Source: Gemmatimonadota bacterium
GTDB lineage: Bacteria > Gemmatimonadota > Gemmatimonadetes > Longimicrobiales > Gaopeijiaceae
Direction: 5' to 3'
DNA length: 33,829 nt
Assembly (NCBI GenBank): GCA_013002885.1
Contig: JABDLS010000155.1
Span: 1-33,829, forward strand
Shown here: one piece after another, positions 7,982 through 14,354 of the stretch
How positions within the stretch are numbered: the first letter of the stretch is position 1
How the letters are laid out: every line of letters begins with the position of its first letter
The notes under the pieces: generated by a model
The model's input: only the letters and a program-made list of their open reading frames with translations
The model's database searches: none
Told to the model about the DNA's origin: nothing
Translations under genes and position numbers: made by a program

Positions 7982-9472
7982 ATGGCGACCCTGCCGATCT
8001 CTGCGGCGACATCGTCCGATGCTCGTGCCGTCTTGCGGCGAGCCTTCGGGTACGACGCCTTCCGTCCGGGCCAGGAAGAGCTCGTGTGTGCTGTACTCGG
8101 GGGCCGTGATGCTCTGGGAATCCTGCCGACCGGCGGTGGGAAGAGCGTGTGCTACCAGGTCCCGGCGTTCCTGGTCGAGGGGCTGACGCTCGTCGTCACG
8201 CCTCTGATCTCTCTCATGGAAGACCAGGTGCAGCGGGCCAGGGAGGTGGGGCTACAGGCCGAGTGCCTGTCCGGCACCCAGCCCACCGAGACGAAGCGCG
8301 CCGTCGTAGAGCGGGTACGCGCCCAACGGACGGATCTGCTCTTCGTCTCGCCCGAGCGGTTGGAGTTGGCGGCCTTCCGCAAGCTTCTCGCCGACGTCCG
8401 GATCGGGCTGGTGGCCGTCGACGAAGCGCACTGTATCAGCGAATGGGGCCACGACTTCCGGCCTTCGTACCGGCGCATCGCCGCAGTCACGGGCGCGCTC
8501 CCGTGCCCCACCCTGGCCCTCACCGCCAGCGCCACGCCGTTGGTCAGAAAGGACATCGCCGCGAATCTCCGGCTCGCCGACCCCCTGACCGTCGTGCACT
8601 CCTTCGACCGTCCCAACCTGCAGTGGGCCGTGCTTCCGGGAGCGAGCCGACGGGCGCGCATGCGCGCCGTGTACGCACTTCTTTGCCGCCTTCCCGGCGT
8701 CGCCATCGTCTACGCCCCCACGCGCAGGTCCGTGGAGGTGGTGCGGGACCATCTCGCCGGGTGCGGCCTGACCGCTGATGCCTACCATGCCGCCGTGCCC
8801 GGCGATGAGCGCTCCCGCGTCCAGGACCGATTCATGAGCGGGGCGTCGCGGGTCGTCGTCGCCACCAACGCCTTCGGCATGGGCATCGACAAGGCCGACG
8901 TCCGGTCCGTGCTCCATGTGCAGCTTCCCACCACGCTCGAAGCGTACTACCAGGAAGCGGGGAGGGCAGGGCGGGACGGCGCACCGTCCGTGTGCGTGGC
9001 CTTCCATGCCCGGCGGGACGGAGCGCTCGGCCGTCGCTTCCTTCAACGCACACATCCTACACCGCTTCGCCTGATGCGCACGCATCGCGCCCTACGGCGG
9101 GCGGCCGACGCCGCCGGGTCGATCCAGGCGGACGGTCCCGACTCTGTACGCATTCTGGGTTCGGTCCCCCGGGAGTGGATGGAGGGCGAACCGACGGGTC
9201 TCCTCGGTGCCTTGGAGCGACACGGTGCCATACGGCGCCTCGGCACCGGAAACGGAGCCGGCACCTCGCGGGTCTTCGTTCATCGGAGCCCCGGTTTCGA
9301 GGAGGCCCGGCGGATGCGTCGTCGGGCGACAGCGAAGCTCCGGGCGGTGTCCCGCTACGCCCGTACGAGGGGGTGCCGGAGAAACCAGATTCTCCGCTAC
9401 TTCGGGGAGGAGCGCGCCGACCCTTGTGGTCAGTGTGACCGATGCGGGTGGCAGGTGGGGGGAGGGGCGTGA
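7982..9472 (+). CDS. RecQ-like ATP-dependent DNA helicase
   Basis: This 496-residue superfamily-2 helicase would unwind DNA 3' to 5' with ATP. It shows the RecQ opening FGYDAFRPGQEELV (about 22-35), Walker A GILPTGGGKS (46-54), DEAHCISEWGHDFRPSY (147-163, the aromatic-rich RecQ loop), TASAT (181-185), and motif VI YYQEAGRAGRDG (322-333). Four cysteines at about 465, 482, 485 and 488 (CRRNQILRYFGEE..PCGQCDRC) form the RecQ zinc site. In standard RecQ this zinc site directly follows the helicase core. Here about 100 residues lie between, and nothing follows it, so the classical WH and HRDC order is altered. The stop overlaps the recombinase start as GTGA, so the two are co-translated. A small dyad, ACCAC-GA-GTGGT (7961-7972), lies just upstream of the ATG. 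Confidence 0.92.
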   Translation: MATLPISAATSSDARAVLRRAFGYDAFRPGQEELVCAVLGGRDALGILPTGGGKSVCYQVPAFLVEGLTLVVTPLISLMEDQVQRAREVGLQAECLSGTQPTETKRAVVERVRAQRTDLLFVSPERLELAAFRKLLADVRIGLVAVDEAHCISEWGHDFRPSYRRIAAVTGALPCPTLALTASATPLVRKDIAANLRLADPLTVVHSFDRPNLQWAVLPGASRRARMRAVYALLCRLPGVAIVYAPTRRSVEVVRDHLAGCGLTADAYHAAVPGDERSRVQDRFMSGASRVVVATNAFGMGIDKADVRSVLHVQLPTTLEAYYQEAGRAGRDGAPSVCVAFHARRDGALGRRFLQRTHPTPLRLMRTHRALRRAADAAGSIQADGPDSVRILGSVPREWMEGEPTGLLGALERHGAIRRLGTGNGAGTSRVFVHRSPGFEEARRMRRRATAKLRAVSRYARTRGCRRNQILRYFGEERADPCGQCDRCGWQVGGGA

Positions 9473-10665
9473 GTCGGTCTCCCGAGGGGCCGCAGCCGCG
9501 AGTTTCCGCGCCACGGGTCGTGGTGAGAGAGCACCCGGATGGGCGGGCCTTCGAGATCGAGTTGATGCCTGGCTTCAGCTCCGAAGAACTCGACGTCGTC
9601 CGGTCCCTTCCCGGTCGCCGATGGGATCCTACCAGGCGGGTCTGGGTCGCGCCGCGGGAAGGGGATGTGGTGTCGACGCTGACGCGAAGGTTCGGAGCGG
9701 AGCGTGTTCTGGTCGTCGAGCTCCTGTGGCCGGAAGGCTCCCAGGAGCCGCCGGGGTCGAACGCGCTCCCGCCGACAGCCGCCTCAGGGAGGGAGAGCCC
9801 GGCGGGTGGGGTTGACTCGGAAAGCCTGGAGGTCGTCGAACGATTACAGGCGGCCCTCGCCGTGCGACGGTACAGCCCACGGACGAGAAAGGTCTACGTG
9901 GGGCAGATTCGGCGGTTCCTCGAATGGTGCTCCGAGCGGGACGTGCCTCCCTTTGGCGATCTGCAGGCGTCCGCCGAGTCGTACCTCGACTGGCTCGTAC
10001 GGGGGCGAAAGGTGTCGCGGAGCTATCAGAGCCAGACGGTGAGCGCATTGCGGTTCCTCGCCGGAGCCGTGCTCGGCCAGCCGACGCTCGCCCTCGCGAT
10101 TCCAAGGCCGCGGAAGGAGACACGACTGCCGACCGTGCTCAGCCCCGCAGAGGTGGCAGGAATGTTGGCGAAGACTCGCAACGTGAAGCACCGGGCGATT
10201 CTCATGCTGCTCTACTCGGCTGGCCTTCGGGTTGGCGAAGTCGTGCGCCTGCGCCCCGAGGAACTGGACATCGACCGCGGCCTGGTGCGCGTCCGCCAAG
10301 GGAAGGGGGCCAAGGACCGGCAGACCCTCCTCGCACGGCGGGCCGTCGAGGCGGTCGAGCGCTATATGGAATCCTATCCCACGGGTCCTTGGCTCTTCCC
10401 GGGCGCCCGGCCCGACCGGCATCTCACCACCCGCTCGGTACAGCGTGTGGTCAAGCGTTCGGCCAAGGCTGCAGGCATTCAAAAGAGGGTCACGACTCAC
10501 ACGCTACGTCACAGCTTCGCCACCCACCTCCTCGAGGGCGGAACGAACTTGCGGGTCATCCAGGAGCTGCTCGGACACACGAGCGCTCGGACGACCCAGG
10601 TCTACACCCACGTGGCGCGCTCAGCGCTGGAGAGTGTGCGAAGCCCATTGGACAACCTGGAGTAG
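9469..10665 (+). CDS. Xer-like tyrosine recombinase with N-terminal extension (candidate cassette integrase)
   Basis: This 398-residue tyrosine recombinase carries all catalytic residues: Arg254 in YSAGLRVGE, Lys279 in GKGAKDR, His344 and Arg347 in HTLRHSFATHLLEGG, His370 in LLGHTS, and nucleophile Tyr379 in TTQVYTHV. A core-binding domain (about 120-210; YSPRTRKVYVGQIRRFLEW) precedes the catalytic domain. Residues about 15-85 form an extra N-terminal module with PGRRWDPTRRVWVAP, reminiscent of HARP-like W-D-P..W domains on some bacterial integrases. The spacing from catalytic Arg to HTLRH (about 94 residues) is XerD-like; IntI enzymes have roughly 35 more. The GTG at 9469 is chosen for the GTGA overlap with the recQ stop and the G-rich site before it; ATG 9442 is the alternative. 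It lies immediately before the cassette array, in the same orientation. Confidence 0.9.
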   Translation: MSRSPEGPQPRVSAPRVVVREHPDGRAFEIELMPGFSSEELDVVRSLPGRRWDPTRRVWVAPREGDVVSTLTRRFGAERVLVVELLWPEGSQEPPGSNALPPTAASGRESPAGGVDSESLEVVERLQAALAVRRYSPRTRKVYVGQIRRFLEWCSERDVPPFGDLQASAESYLDWLVRGRKVSRSYQSQTVSALRFLAGAVLGQPTLALAIPRPRKETRLPTVLSPAEVAGMLAKTRNVKHRAILMLLYSAGLRVGEVVRLRPEELDIDRGLVRVRQGKGAKDRQTLLARRAVEAVERYMESYPTGPWLFPGARPDRHLTTRSVQRVVKRSAKAAGIQKRVTTHTLRHSFATHLLEGGTNLRVIQELLGHTSARTTQVYTHVARSALESVRSPLDNLE

Positions 10666-10701
10666 GGGGAGGTTGTCCCTGCGTCCAAGGGTCCATATCA
10701 T

Positions 10702-10715
10702 GTATAACGTTATAC
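10702..10715. other. 14-bp palindrome GTATAACGTTATAC, candidate attI or operator
   Basis: This perfect palindrome lies 37 bases after the recombinase stop. It reads as an R''-like GTATAAC joined directly to an R'-like GTTATAC; the same GTTATAC forms the R' box of the attC at 13394-13488. It could be the array's first recombination point (attI-like) or the operator of the following higBA unit. The sequence alone does not decide between them. Confidence 0.45.
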
Positions 10716-10728
10716 GTAGTACCGTCGG

Positions 10729-11024
10729 ACGATCCAATCGTTCAAGGACCGTGGGACCCGGGATGTCTTCCATCGTACCAGGTCGAAAGCGGCGATGAAG
10801 AGCCGCTCGGTGGATCTGTGGCCCGCGGCGCGCAGGAAGCTGGATCAGCTCAATCAGTCCATCGCCCTGCGAGATCTGAGGGCTCCACCTGGAAATCGAT
10901 TGGAGGCGCCGAAAGGAGATCGGCGCGGGCAGCACAGCGTTCGGCTGAACGATCAGTACCGGGTCTGTTCCGGTGGACCTCGGCCGGGCCGACCGAAGTA
11001 GAGATCGTGGACTACCACAGCTGA
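10729..11024 (+). pseudogene. higB: higB toxin remnant (start-codon loss and 1-base deletion)
   Basis: The frame IQSFKDRGTRDVFHR ... LRDLRAPPGNRLEAPKGDRRGQHSVRLNDQYRVC is a HigB/RelE-type mRNA interferase close to the intact copy at 13578. The codon aligned to the ATG of that copy is ACG (10729), and an in-frame TAG lies just upstream with no other start. One base is missing after 10967: RVCSG replaces the expected RICFRW. In the shifted frame the normal C-terminus resumes as FRWTSAGPTEVEIVDYHS and stops at 11022-11024. The antitoxin downstream is intact. Two independent lesions argue for true decay rather than a single sequencing error. Confidence 0.8.
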
Positions 11025-11037
11025 GCAGGTGCAGAGA

Positions 11038-11337
11038 ATGCTCCCGAAAGAAGGACCGCCCACGCACCCTGGAGAGATGCTGCTCAAGGAGTTTCTCGAA
11101 CCCTTGGGAATGGCCCAGACCGAGCTCGCCGAGAGAATCCGCGTCTCCTACCCCCGGGTGAACGAGATCGTCAATGGCCGTCGTGGGGTGACTCCCGACA
11201 CTGCCTTGCGGCTTTCCAAGCTCTTCAGCACCACGCCCGAGTTCTGGCTCAATGGCCAGCGGAACTGGGATCTCTGGCAGGCACGACACTCCGACACGGC
11301 GCGGGAAATCGAGAAGATCGAGGCGATCGCACGCTGA
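11038..11337 (+). CDS. higA: HigA family antitoxin
   Basis: This 99-residue helix-turn-helix protein of the HigA/VapI type would neutralise HigB and repress its own operon. It has the family opening PPTHPGEMLLKEFLEPLGMAQTELAERIRV, then the recognition helix YPRVNEIVNGRRGVTPDTALRLSKLFSTTPEFWLNGQRNWDLW. The ATG at 11038 is preferred because it aligns with the start of the second HigA at 13880; GTG 11029 in the same frame would add three residues. It begins 13 bases after the remnant of its toxin. With the toxin broken it is an orphan antitoxin and could still act on the second HigB or its promoter. Confidence 0.88.
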   Translation: MLPKEGPPTHPGEMLLKEFLEPLGMAQTELAERIRVSYPRVNEIVNGRRGVTPDTALRLSKLFSTTPEFWLNGQRNWDLWQARHSDTAREIEKIEAIAR

Positions 11338-11410
11338 TTGGGTCCGCTTTTCGCAGGGGAGAAAGTCTGGTTAGCGCTTGCGTGCTAGGGGGCAAGCGAA
11401 CATCTGTTTC

Positions 11411-11436
11411 GGAAACAACGAGTTATGCGGAACTCG
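11411..11436. repeat. Short cassette boundary B1 (AACGAG-TTATGC) with dyad
   Basis: AACGAGTTATGC at 11417-11428 is one member of the recurring boundary motif and contains an R'-like GTTATGC. A perfect 6-bp inverted repeat, CGAGTT-N6-AACTCG (11419-11436), overlaps it and could be an operator for vapB. Between the higA stop (11337) and this site the only other structure is an inverted CGCTTGC/GCAAGCG pair near 11378-11399. I find no convincing R'' or L boxes. Confidence 0.5.
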
Positions 11437-11508
11437 CCGACCGTTCTGGGAGCGAGTACCGTAGTAGGGTGTAGGGAAAGGAACACTGCTGTGACTCAGG
11501 AGACCCGC

Positions 11509-11736
11509 ATGATCGAGCCTTCCGTCAAAGACGTGCTGTATAGGGAGATCGCACGCCTAGACGAGGACGACCGCAGGCGAGTGCTCGAGTACGCTCAATC
11601 GCTTCGGCGTACACCTCGCGGTGCGCCTGGCGCTTCTCTTCTCTCCTTGGCTGGGTCCGTATCGGACTCGGACATGACCGAAATCGAGGCGGCGACTGAG
11701 GAGGGGTGTGAGAAGGTGAACCCGGGTGCCTGGTAG
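11509..11736 (+). CDS. vapB: VapB-like antitoxin
   Basis: This 75-residue acidic protein ends EIEAATEEGCEKVNPGAW, matching the EEGCERVDPNEW ending common to a family of small antitoxins paired with PIN toxins. The middle (LDEDDRRRVLEYAQSLRRTPRGAPG) is also typical. It would bind and block the PIN nuclease encoded next and probably repress the operon. ATG 11509 is chosen for the AGGAGA site five to six bases upstream; the frame extends further 5' without support. Its stop (11734-11736) overlaps the presumed GTG start of the toxin. Confidence 0.8.
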   Translation: MIEPSVKDVLYREIARLDEDDRRRVLEYAQSLRRTPRGAPGASLLSLAGSVSDSDMTEIEAATEEGCEKVNPGAW

Positions 11737-12116
11737 GGTTTCTTCTCGACACCAGCGCTGCCGCTGCCCTACTTCGGGGTGATCCCGGCGTGGGTGAGGC
11801 GCTCAAGGACTTGGACGAGGTCTACACCAGCATCGTAGTCGTTGGTGAACTCCTGTACGGCGCGCGGCATTCGAAGAACGCGCCCTCAAACCTGGAGCAT
11901 GTCGCGGCCTTTGCGGTCGCGATCGTAGTGCTTCCCGCCGACCAAGAAACGGCGGACGTGTATGCCCGTATCAAGCAGACACTCCGGACGAAGGGTCGCC
12001 CCATTCCGGACAACGATCTTTGGATCGCAGCCACCGCGATCCAGCACCAGCTCGGGTTGATGAACCGGGACGCCCACTTCGACGAGATCGAGGAGTTGGC
12101 AAGTCAGACTTGGTGA
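11726..12116 (+). CDS. vapC: VapC-like PIN-domain toxin, apparent 5' frameshift
   Basis: This PIN-domain ribonuclease would cleave RNA when freed from VapB. Acidic active-site positions are visible: FLLDTS at the N-terminus, VVGELLYGA, PIPDNDLWIAATAIQ, and NRDAHFDEI. No normal start codon exists in the frame of FLLDTS after the TGA at 11709. A GTG at 11726, overlapping vapB and preceded by an AGAAGG site, reads MPGR and would join FLLDTS if one G were absent from the GGG at 11736-11738. So the gene looks frameshifted by one inserted base. A CTG start at 11730 would also restore the full domain. Starting at GTG 11790 would delete the first catalytic Asp. It is followed 13 bases later by a clear attC. 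Confidence 0.72.
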
Positions 12117-12128
12117 GACGCGAGCACC

Positions 12129-12220
12129 GCATAACACAGGAGTTGCCGGCTGCGTTCGCGTGCGCCTTCGCTGAAGCACGGCCCCACTGGGGCCGCGCCG
12201 GCAACTCAGGAACGTTAGGG
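12129..12220 (+). repeat. attC-like recombination site 1
   Basis: R'' GCATAAC (12129-12135), L'' GAGTTGCCGGC (12140-12150), L' GCCGGCAACTC (12197-12207, perfectly complementary to L''), R' GTTAGGG (12214-12220). The 46-base centre contains its own palindrome, GGCCCCACTGGGGCC. Total 92 bases, starting 13 bases after the vapC stop, which is the standard position of an integron attC. This is the best single piece of evidence for a cassette array. Confidence 0.85.
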
Positions 12221-12375
12221 GACAGCGCCGAGGCATGTCTGGGAGCGGAATCAAGAGTTACAACGCAGTCGGACAGCTGGCATTGTTTGGCTTGTCGGAA
12301 CTTCTTGCTCCACGCGCCCGTAGGGCGTGGAAATGCCACCCTGATCCTGCTCGCTTGCTCCGCTGGTCCCTCTAG

Positions 12376-12723
12376 ATGGAGTTGCCCCGAGTCATGACGA
12401 CCGTCGGCCGCGTCTCGTCCGCCATCGTGGTGTTTTCGGTTGTCACGCTGGTCCTACTTGCCTCGGTCTGGCCAAACCTCATGCACATCGGTCCGATTCA
12501 TGTCGTGGATTGGGTTGCTTTGATGCTCTACGTGGCCGCACCCGTAGCCTGGATTTCTGCGATCTTACACTGGGCTCGCCGGTCCCCTCGGGTGGAGCGC
12601 AGGAGAGTGTGGGGTCTTGTGGCGGTGTTAGGCTTCGTGCCGGGAGCAATCATCTATTGGTTCTGGGGGGTCAGCGGGCTCGCGGCTGTGCAATCCGCCA
12701 GCGAGACCGGCGGTCCGGACTAG
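12376..12723 (+). CDS. Small membrane protein, cassette gene
   Basis: This 115-residue protein has no recognised family. Three hydrophobic segments (about 14-31, 42-62 and 77-98) predict an inner-membrane protein. A basic loop, HWARRSPRVERRR, lies between the second and third, and a GGPD end follows. ATG 12376 or 12394 could be the start; neither has a strong ribosome-binding site. It lies between attC 1 and boundary B2, alone in its cassette. The 155 bases before it hold an inverted repeat TCCACGC..GGGCGTGGA (12309-12331) that may be the relic of another site. Confidence 0.6.
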   Translation: MELPRVMTTVGRVSSAIVVFSVVTLVLLASVWPNLMHIGPIHVVDWVALMLYVAAPVAWISAILHWARRSPRVERRRVWGLVAVLGFVPGAIIYWFWGVSGLAAVQSASETGGPD

Positions 12724-12824
12724 GGAGTGACACAGCCGAGTCGCGCGAGCTACGGAGCGCTGGCCCAGCAGGCTGGCGAAGTTCCGGTGCAAGGTGGCCC
12801 CCCTAGGCGCTTGTGAGTGCGCCG

Positions 12825-12849
12825 CCCCCTAAAACGAGTTATCCAACAT
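12825..12849. repeat. Short cassette boundary B2 (TAA-AACGAG-TTATCC)
   Basis: CCCCCTAA, then AACGAG (12833-12838), then TTATCC. Includes R'-like GTTATCC. A small hairpin GGCGC/GCGCC (12807-12824) lies just upstream. It ends the cassette of the small membrane protein. The 196 bases between the two membrane genes contain no other gene. Confidence 0.5.
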
Positions 12850-12919
12850 GACCCGACTCGAGTGGAGTCCGCCTGGGGAGGGGAGTCAGGAGAGATGGAT
12901 CGGCTAGGGTAATGCGTGA

Positions 12920-13351
12920 ATGAAGTGGGTTCGCCTTGTAGCTACGGGAATGGCCTGGGCGGTGGTATACAATGGACTTTGGCTTCTGGCGTGGATCACG
13001 TTTATGCGCCGCGAGTGGACGGAGGCAGCTGGCGCGTCCGGCGAGTCGATGCCGTGGACTCTGGAGTTTTGGGCCGTTTGGATTCCGGTAACCGTTGCCT
13101 TTGGATTCGCCGTAGGCGGCCATCTGCTGAGCCGTCCGGCAGACGACGACACTCGCCGTGCTGCTTGGGCAGCGAGTCTCGTGATATGGGTGCCCGGTAC
13201 GATTGGGATGGCGTTCGTACCCGGGCTCACCCCACGCATCATGGTCCTCGATGGCGTCGTGAACTTGGTTGCGGTCCTTGTGGCGTCGCTCGTCGTGACC
13301 GGAGGGATGGGTCGCCTTCTGGGCCCGGACGCGAGCGAGAACACACCGTGA
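12920..13351 (+). CDS. Four-helix membrane protein, cassette gene
   Basis: This 143-residue hydrophobic protein of unknown family has four predicted helices: VRLVATGMAWAVVYNGLWLLAWI, FWAVWIPVTVAFGFAVGGHLL, AAWAASLVIWVPGTIGMAFV, and VLDGVVNLVAVLVASLVVTGGMG. Charged loops separate them (MRREWTEAAG, SRPADDDTRR). The layout recalls small DUF-type integral membrane proteins common on cassettes; no function can be named. The start codon at 12920 has only weak ribosome-binding support. Its stop lies 42 bases before attC 2, which fits one gene per cassette. Confidence 0.7.
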   Translation: MKWVRLVATGMAWAVVYNGLWLLAWITFMRREWTEAAGASGESMPWTLEFWAVWIPVTVAFGFAVGGHLLSRPADDDTRRAAWAASLVIWVPGTIGMAFVPGLTPRIMVLDGVVNLVAVLVASLVVTGGMGRLLGPDASENTP

Positions 13352-13393
13352 GGTCGGCGGGAGAAGTGACGATCGGGGCTGACTCGTCACGTT

Positions 13394-13488
13394 GGACAAC
13401 AAACAGTTTCCGGCTCCGTTCGCGTTGCTCACTCCGGCCATCACGGCTCGCTTTTCGCGAGCCGCGACGGAAACTTTGAACGTTATAC
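13394..13488 (+). repeat. attC-like recombination site 2
   Basis: R'' GGACAAC (13394-13400), L'' AGTTTCCG (13405-13412), L' CGGAAACT (13468-13475, perfect complement), R' GTTATAC (13482-13488). An inner hairpin CGGCTCGC-TTTTC-GCGAGCCG lies at 13444-13464. The segments flanking the hairpin resemble attC 3 (TTTCCGG.TCCG at the left, AACTTTGAACG at the right). Length 95 bases. Confidence 0.8.
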
Positions 13489-13543
13489 GGAATCGTCGGA
13501 ACGATCGTGGCCGTAAGTCCCGAACTGAGGGGCGGTGCATATC

Positions 13544-13576
13544 TTGTCATAGCATGACAGCCGTGCTATCATGCTA
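13544..13576 (+). promoter_or_regulatory. higB2 promoter with HigA operator dyads; probably leaderless
   Basis: TTGTCA (13544-13549) and TATCAT (13567-13572) are spaced by 17 bases, a good sigma-70-type promoter. Transcription would begin at or next to the ATG at 13578, so the mRNA should be leaderless; no ribosome-binding site is present. Two dyads cover the promoter: TGTCAT-AGC-ATGACA (13545-13559, perfect) and TAGCATGACAGC pairing with GCTATCATGCTA (13550-13576, one mismatch). These fit HigBA autorepression. Confidence 0.7.
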
Positions 13577-13577
13577 G

Positions 13578-13871
13578 ATGATTCGATCGTTTCTGGATAA
13601 GGCGACAGAAGACCTTTTCTACGGTCGTTCCACGAAGGCAGCGCGGAAGAAGCTTCCGCAGTCCCTGTGGAGGAAAGCGTCGATGAAGCTCGACGCGATC
13701 GACTCGGCAGGCGTTCTCGACGACCTCTTGATTCCCCCGGGGAACCGGTTGGAAGCGCTGAAGGGCGATCGCCGTGGCGAACACAGCATTCGAATCAACA
13801 GCCAGTACCGCATCTGCTTCCGTTGGACCGATGCGGGGCCAAAAGACGTAGAGGTAGTCGACTACCACTGA
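13578..13871 (+). CDS. higB: HigB family toxin (mRNA interferase)
   Basis: This 97-residue RelE/HigB-superfamily toxin would cut mRNA on the ribosome. The full family pattern is present: MIRSFLDKATEDLFYGRSTKAARKKL, then WRKASMKLDAIDSA, the hallmark PPGNRLEALKGDRRGEHSIRINSQYRICFRW, and the C-terminal DVEVVDYH. Basic and aromatic residues expected for catalysis (Arg/Lys in LKGDRRG, Arg in YRICFRW) are intact, unlike the copy at 10729. It precedes its antitoxin by eight bases. Regulation is probably by HigA binding to the dyads over its promoter. It lies in the cassette between attC 2 and boundary B3. Confidence 0.93.
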   Translation: MIRSFLDKATEDLFYGRSTKAARKKLPQSLWRKASMKLDAIDSAGVLDDLLIPPGNRLEALKGDRRGEHSIRINSQYRICFRWTDAGPKDVEVVDYH

Positions 13872-13879
13872 GGCAGATC

Positions 13880-14206
13880 ATGGTACGAGTCCCTACACAT
13901 CGCCCCCCGACCCATCCAGGTGAGATTCTCCTTGAGGAGTTTCTTGAGCCGATGGAGCTGACGCAACGCGAACTCGCTGATGCGATCGCAGTGCCTTATC
14001 AGCGGGTGAATGAGATCGTGAACCAGCGTCGCGGGGTGACTCCTAGTACTGCCCTGCGGCTGTCTACCTACTTCGGGACTTCGACGGACTTCTGGATGAA
14101 TCTCCAGCTCCGATGGGATCTGTATCACGCGAGAGAAGCCGAGGCCGACATTCTGAAGCGGATCCCCCGTTACAGAGCCGGCAACCGCGAGAAGGTCGGC
14201 GGTTAG
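13880..14206 (+). CDS. higA: HigA family antitoxin
   Basis: This 108-residue helix-turn-helix antitoxin is paired with the intact HigB just upstream. RPPTHPGEILLEEFLEPMELTQRELADAIAV contains the first helices, and YQRVNEIVNQRRGVTPSTALRLSTYFGTSTDFWMNLQLRWDLY the recognition helix and HigA core. A basic tail (KRIPRYRAGNREKVGG) follows. It should sequester HigB and repress the dyad-covered promoter. It is clearly homologous to the orphan HigA at 11038, so cross-regulation between the two cassettes is possible. ATG 13880 is the first start after the toxin stop. Confidence 0.93.
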   Translation: MVRVPTHRPPTHPGEILLEEFLEPMELTQRELADAIAVPYQRVNEIVNQRRGVTPSTALRLSTYFGTSTDFWMNLQLRWDLYHAREAEADILKRIPRYRAGNREKVGG

Positions 14207-14234
14207 CGGGTGAGATTGGCAGGGCAAAAAACGA

Positions 14235-14275
14235 CTCCGCATAAAGCGAGTTATCTGACCTCGCCGTTTATGCGG
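14235..14275. repeat. Boundary B3: dif-like dyad inside a long hairpin
   Basis: CCGCATAA, then AGCGAG (14245-14250), then TTATCTGACC: the boundary motif, with a left arm that resembles a XerC arm. The same bases form a strong hairpin: CCGCATAAA (14237-14245) pairs with TTTATGCGG (14267-14275), and GCGAG (14246-14250) with CTCGC (14260-14264). No T-run follows, so it is not a typical terminator. It separates the higBA2 cassette from the next lipoprotein. Confidence 0.6.
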
Positions 14276-14354
14276 TTGGTACTAGCGTTGCGGTCTCGGG
14301 AGCGGATCTCTCAGCTTGGGTGTCCAGCGTTCTCGTCGAACGAGGAGGGACGTC

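Noticed and set aside
9469..10665. Calling the recombinase a standard IntI
   Set aside because: The segment between the catalytic Arg and HTLRH is about 35 residues shorter than in IntI1 and has no counterpart of the IntI-specific patch; Xer-like is the safer name.
12309..12331. A fifth attC in the leader of the small membrane gene
   Set aside because: There is a palindrome, but no paired R boxes or complementary L boxes could be placed.
14237..14275. Rho-independent terminator
   Set aside because: The stem is strong but it is followed by TTGGTACTAG with no T-run, and it overlaps the recurrent boundary motif.
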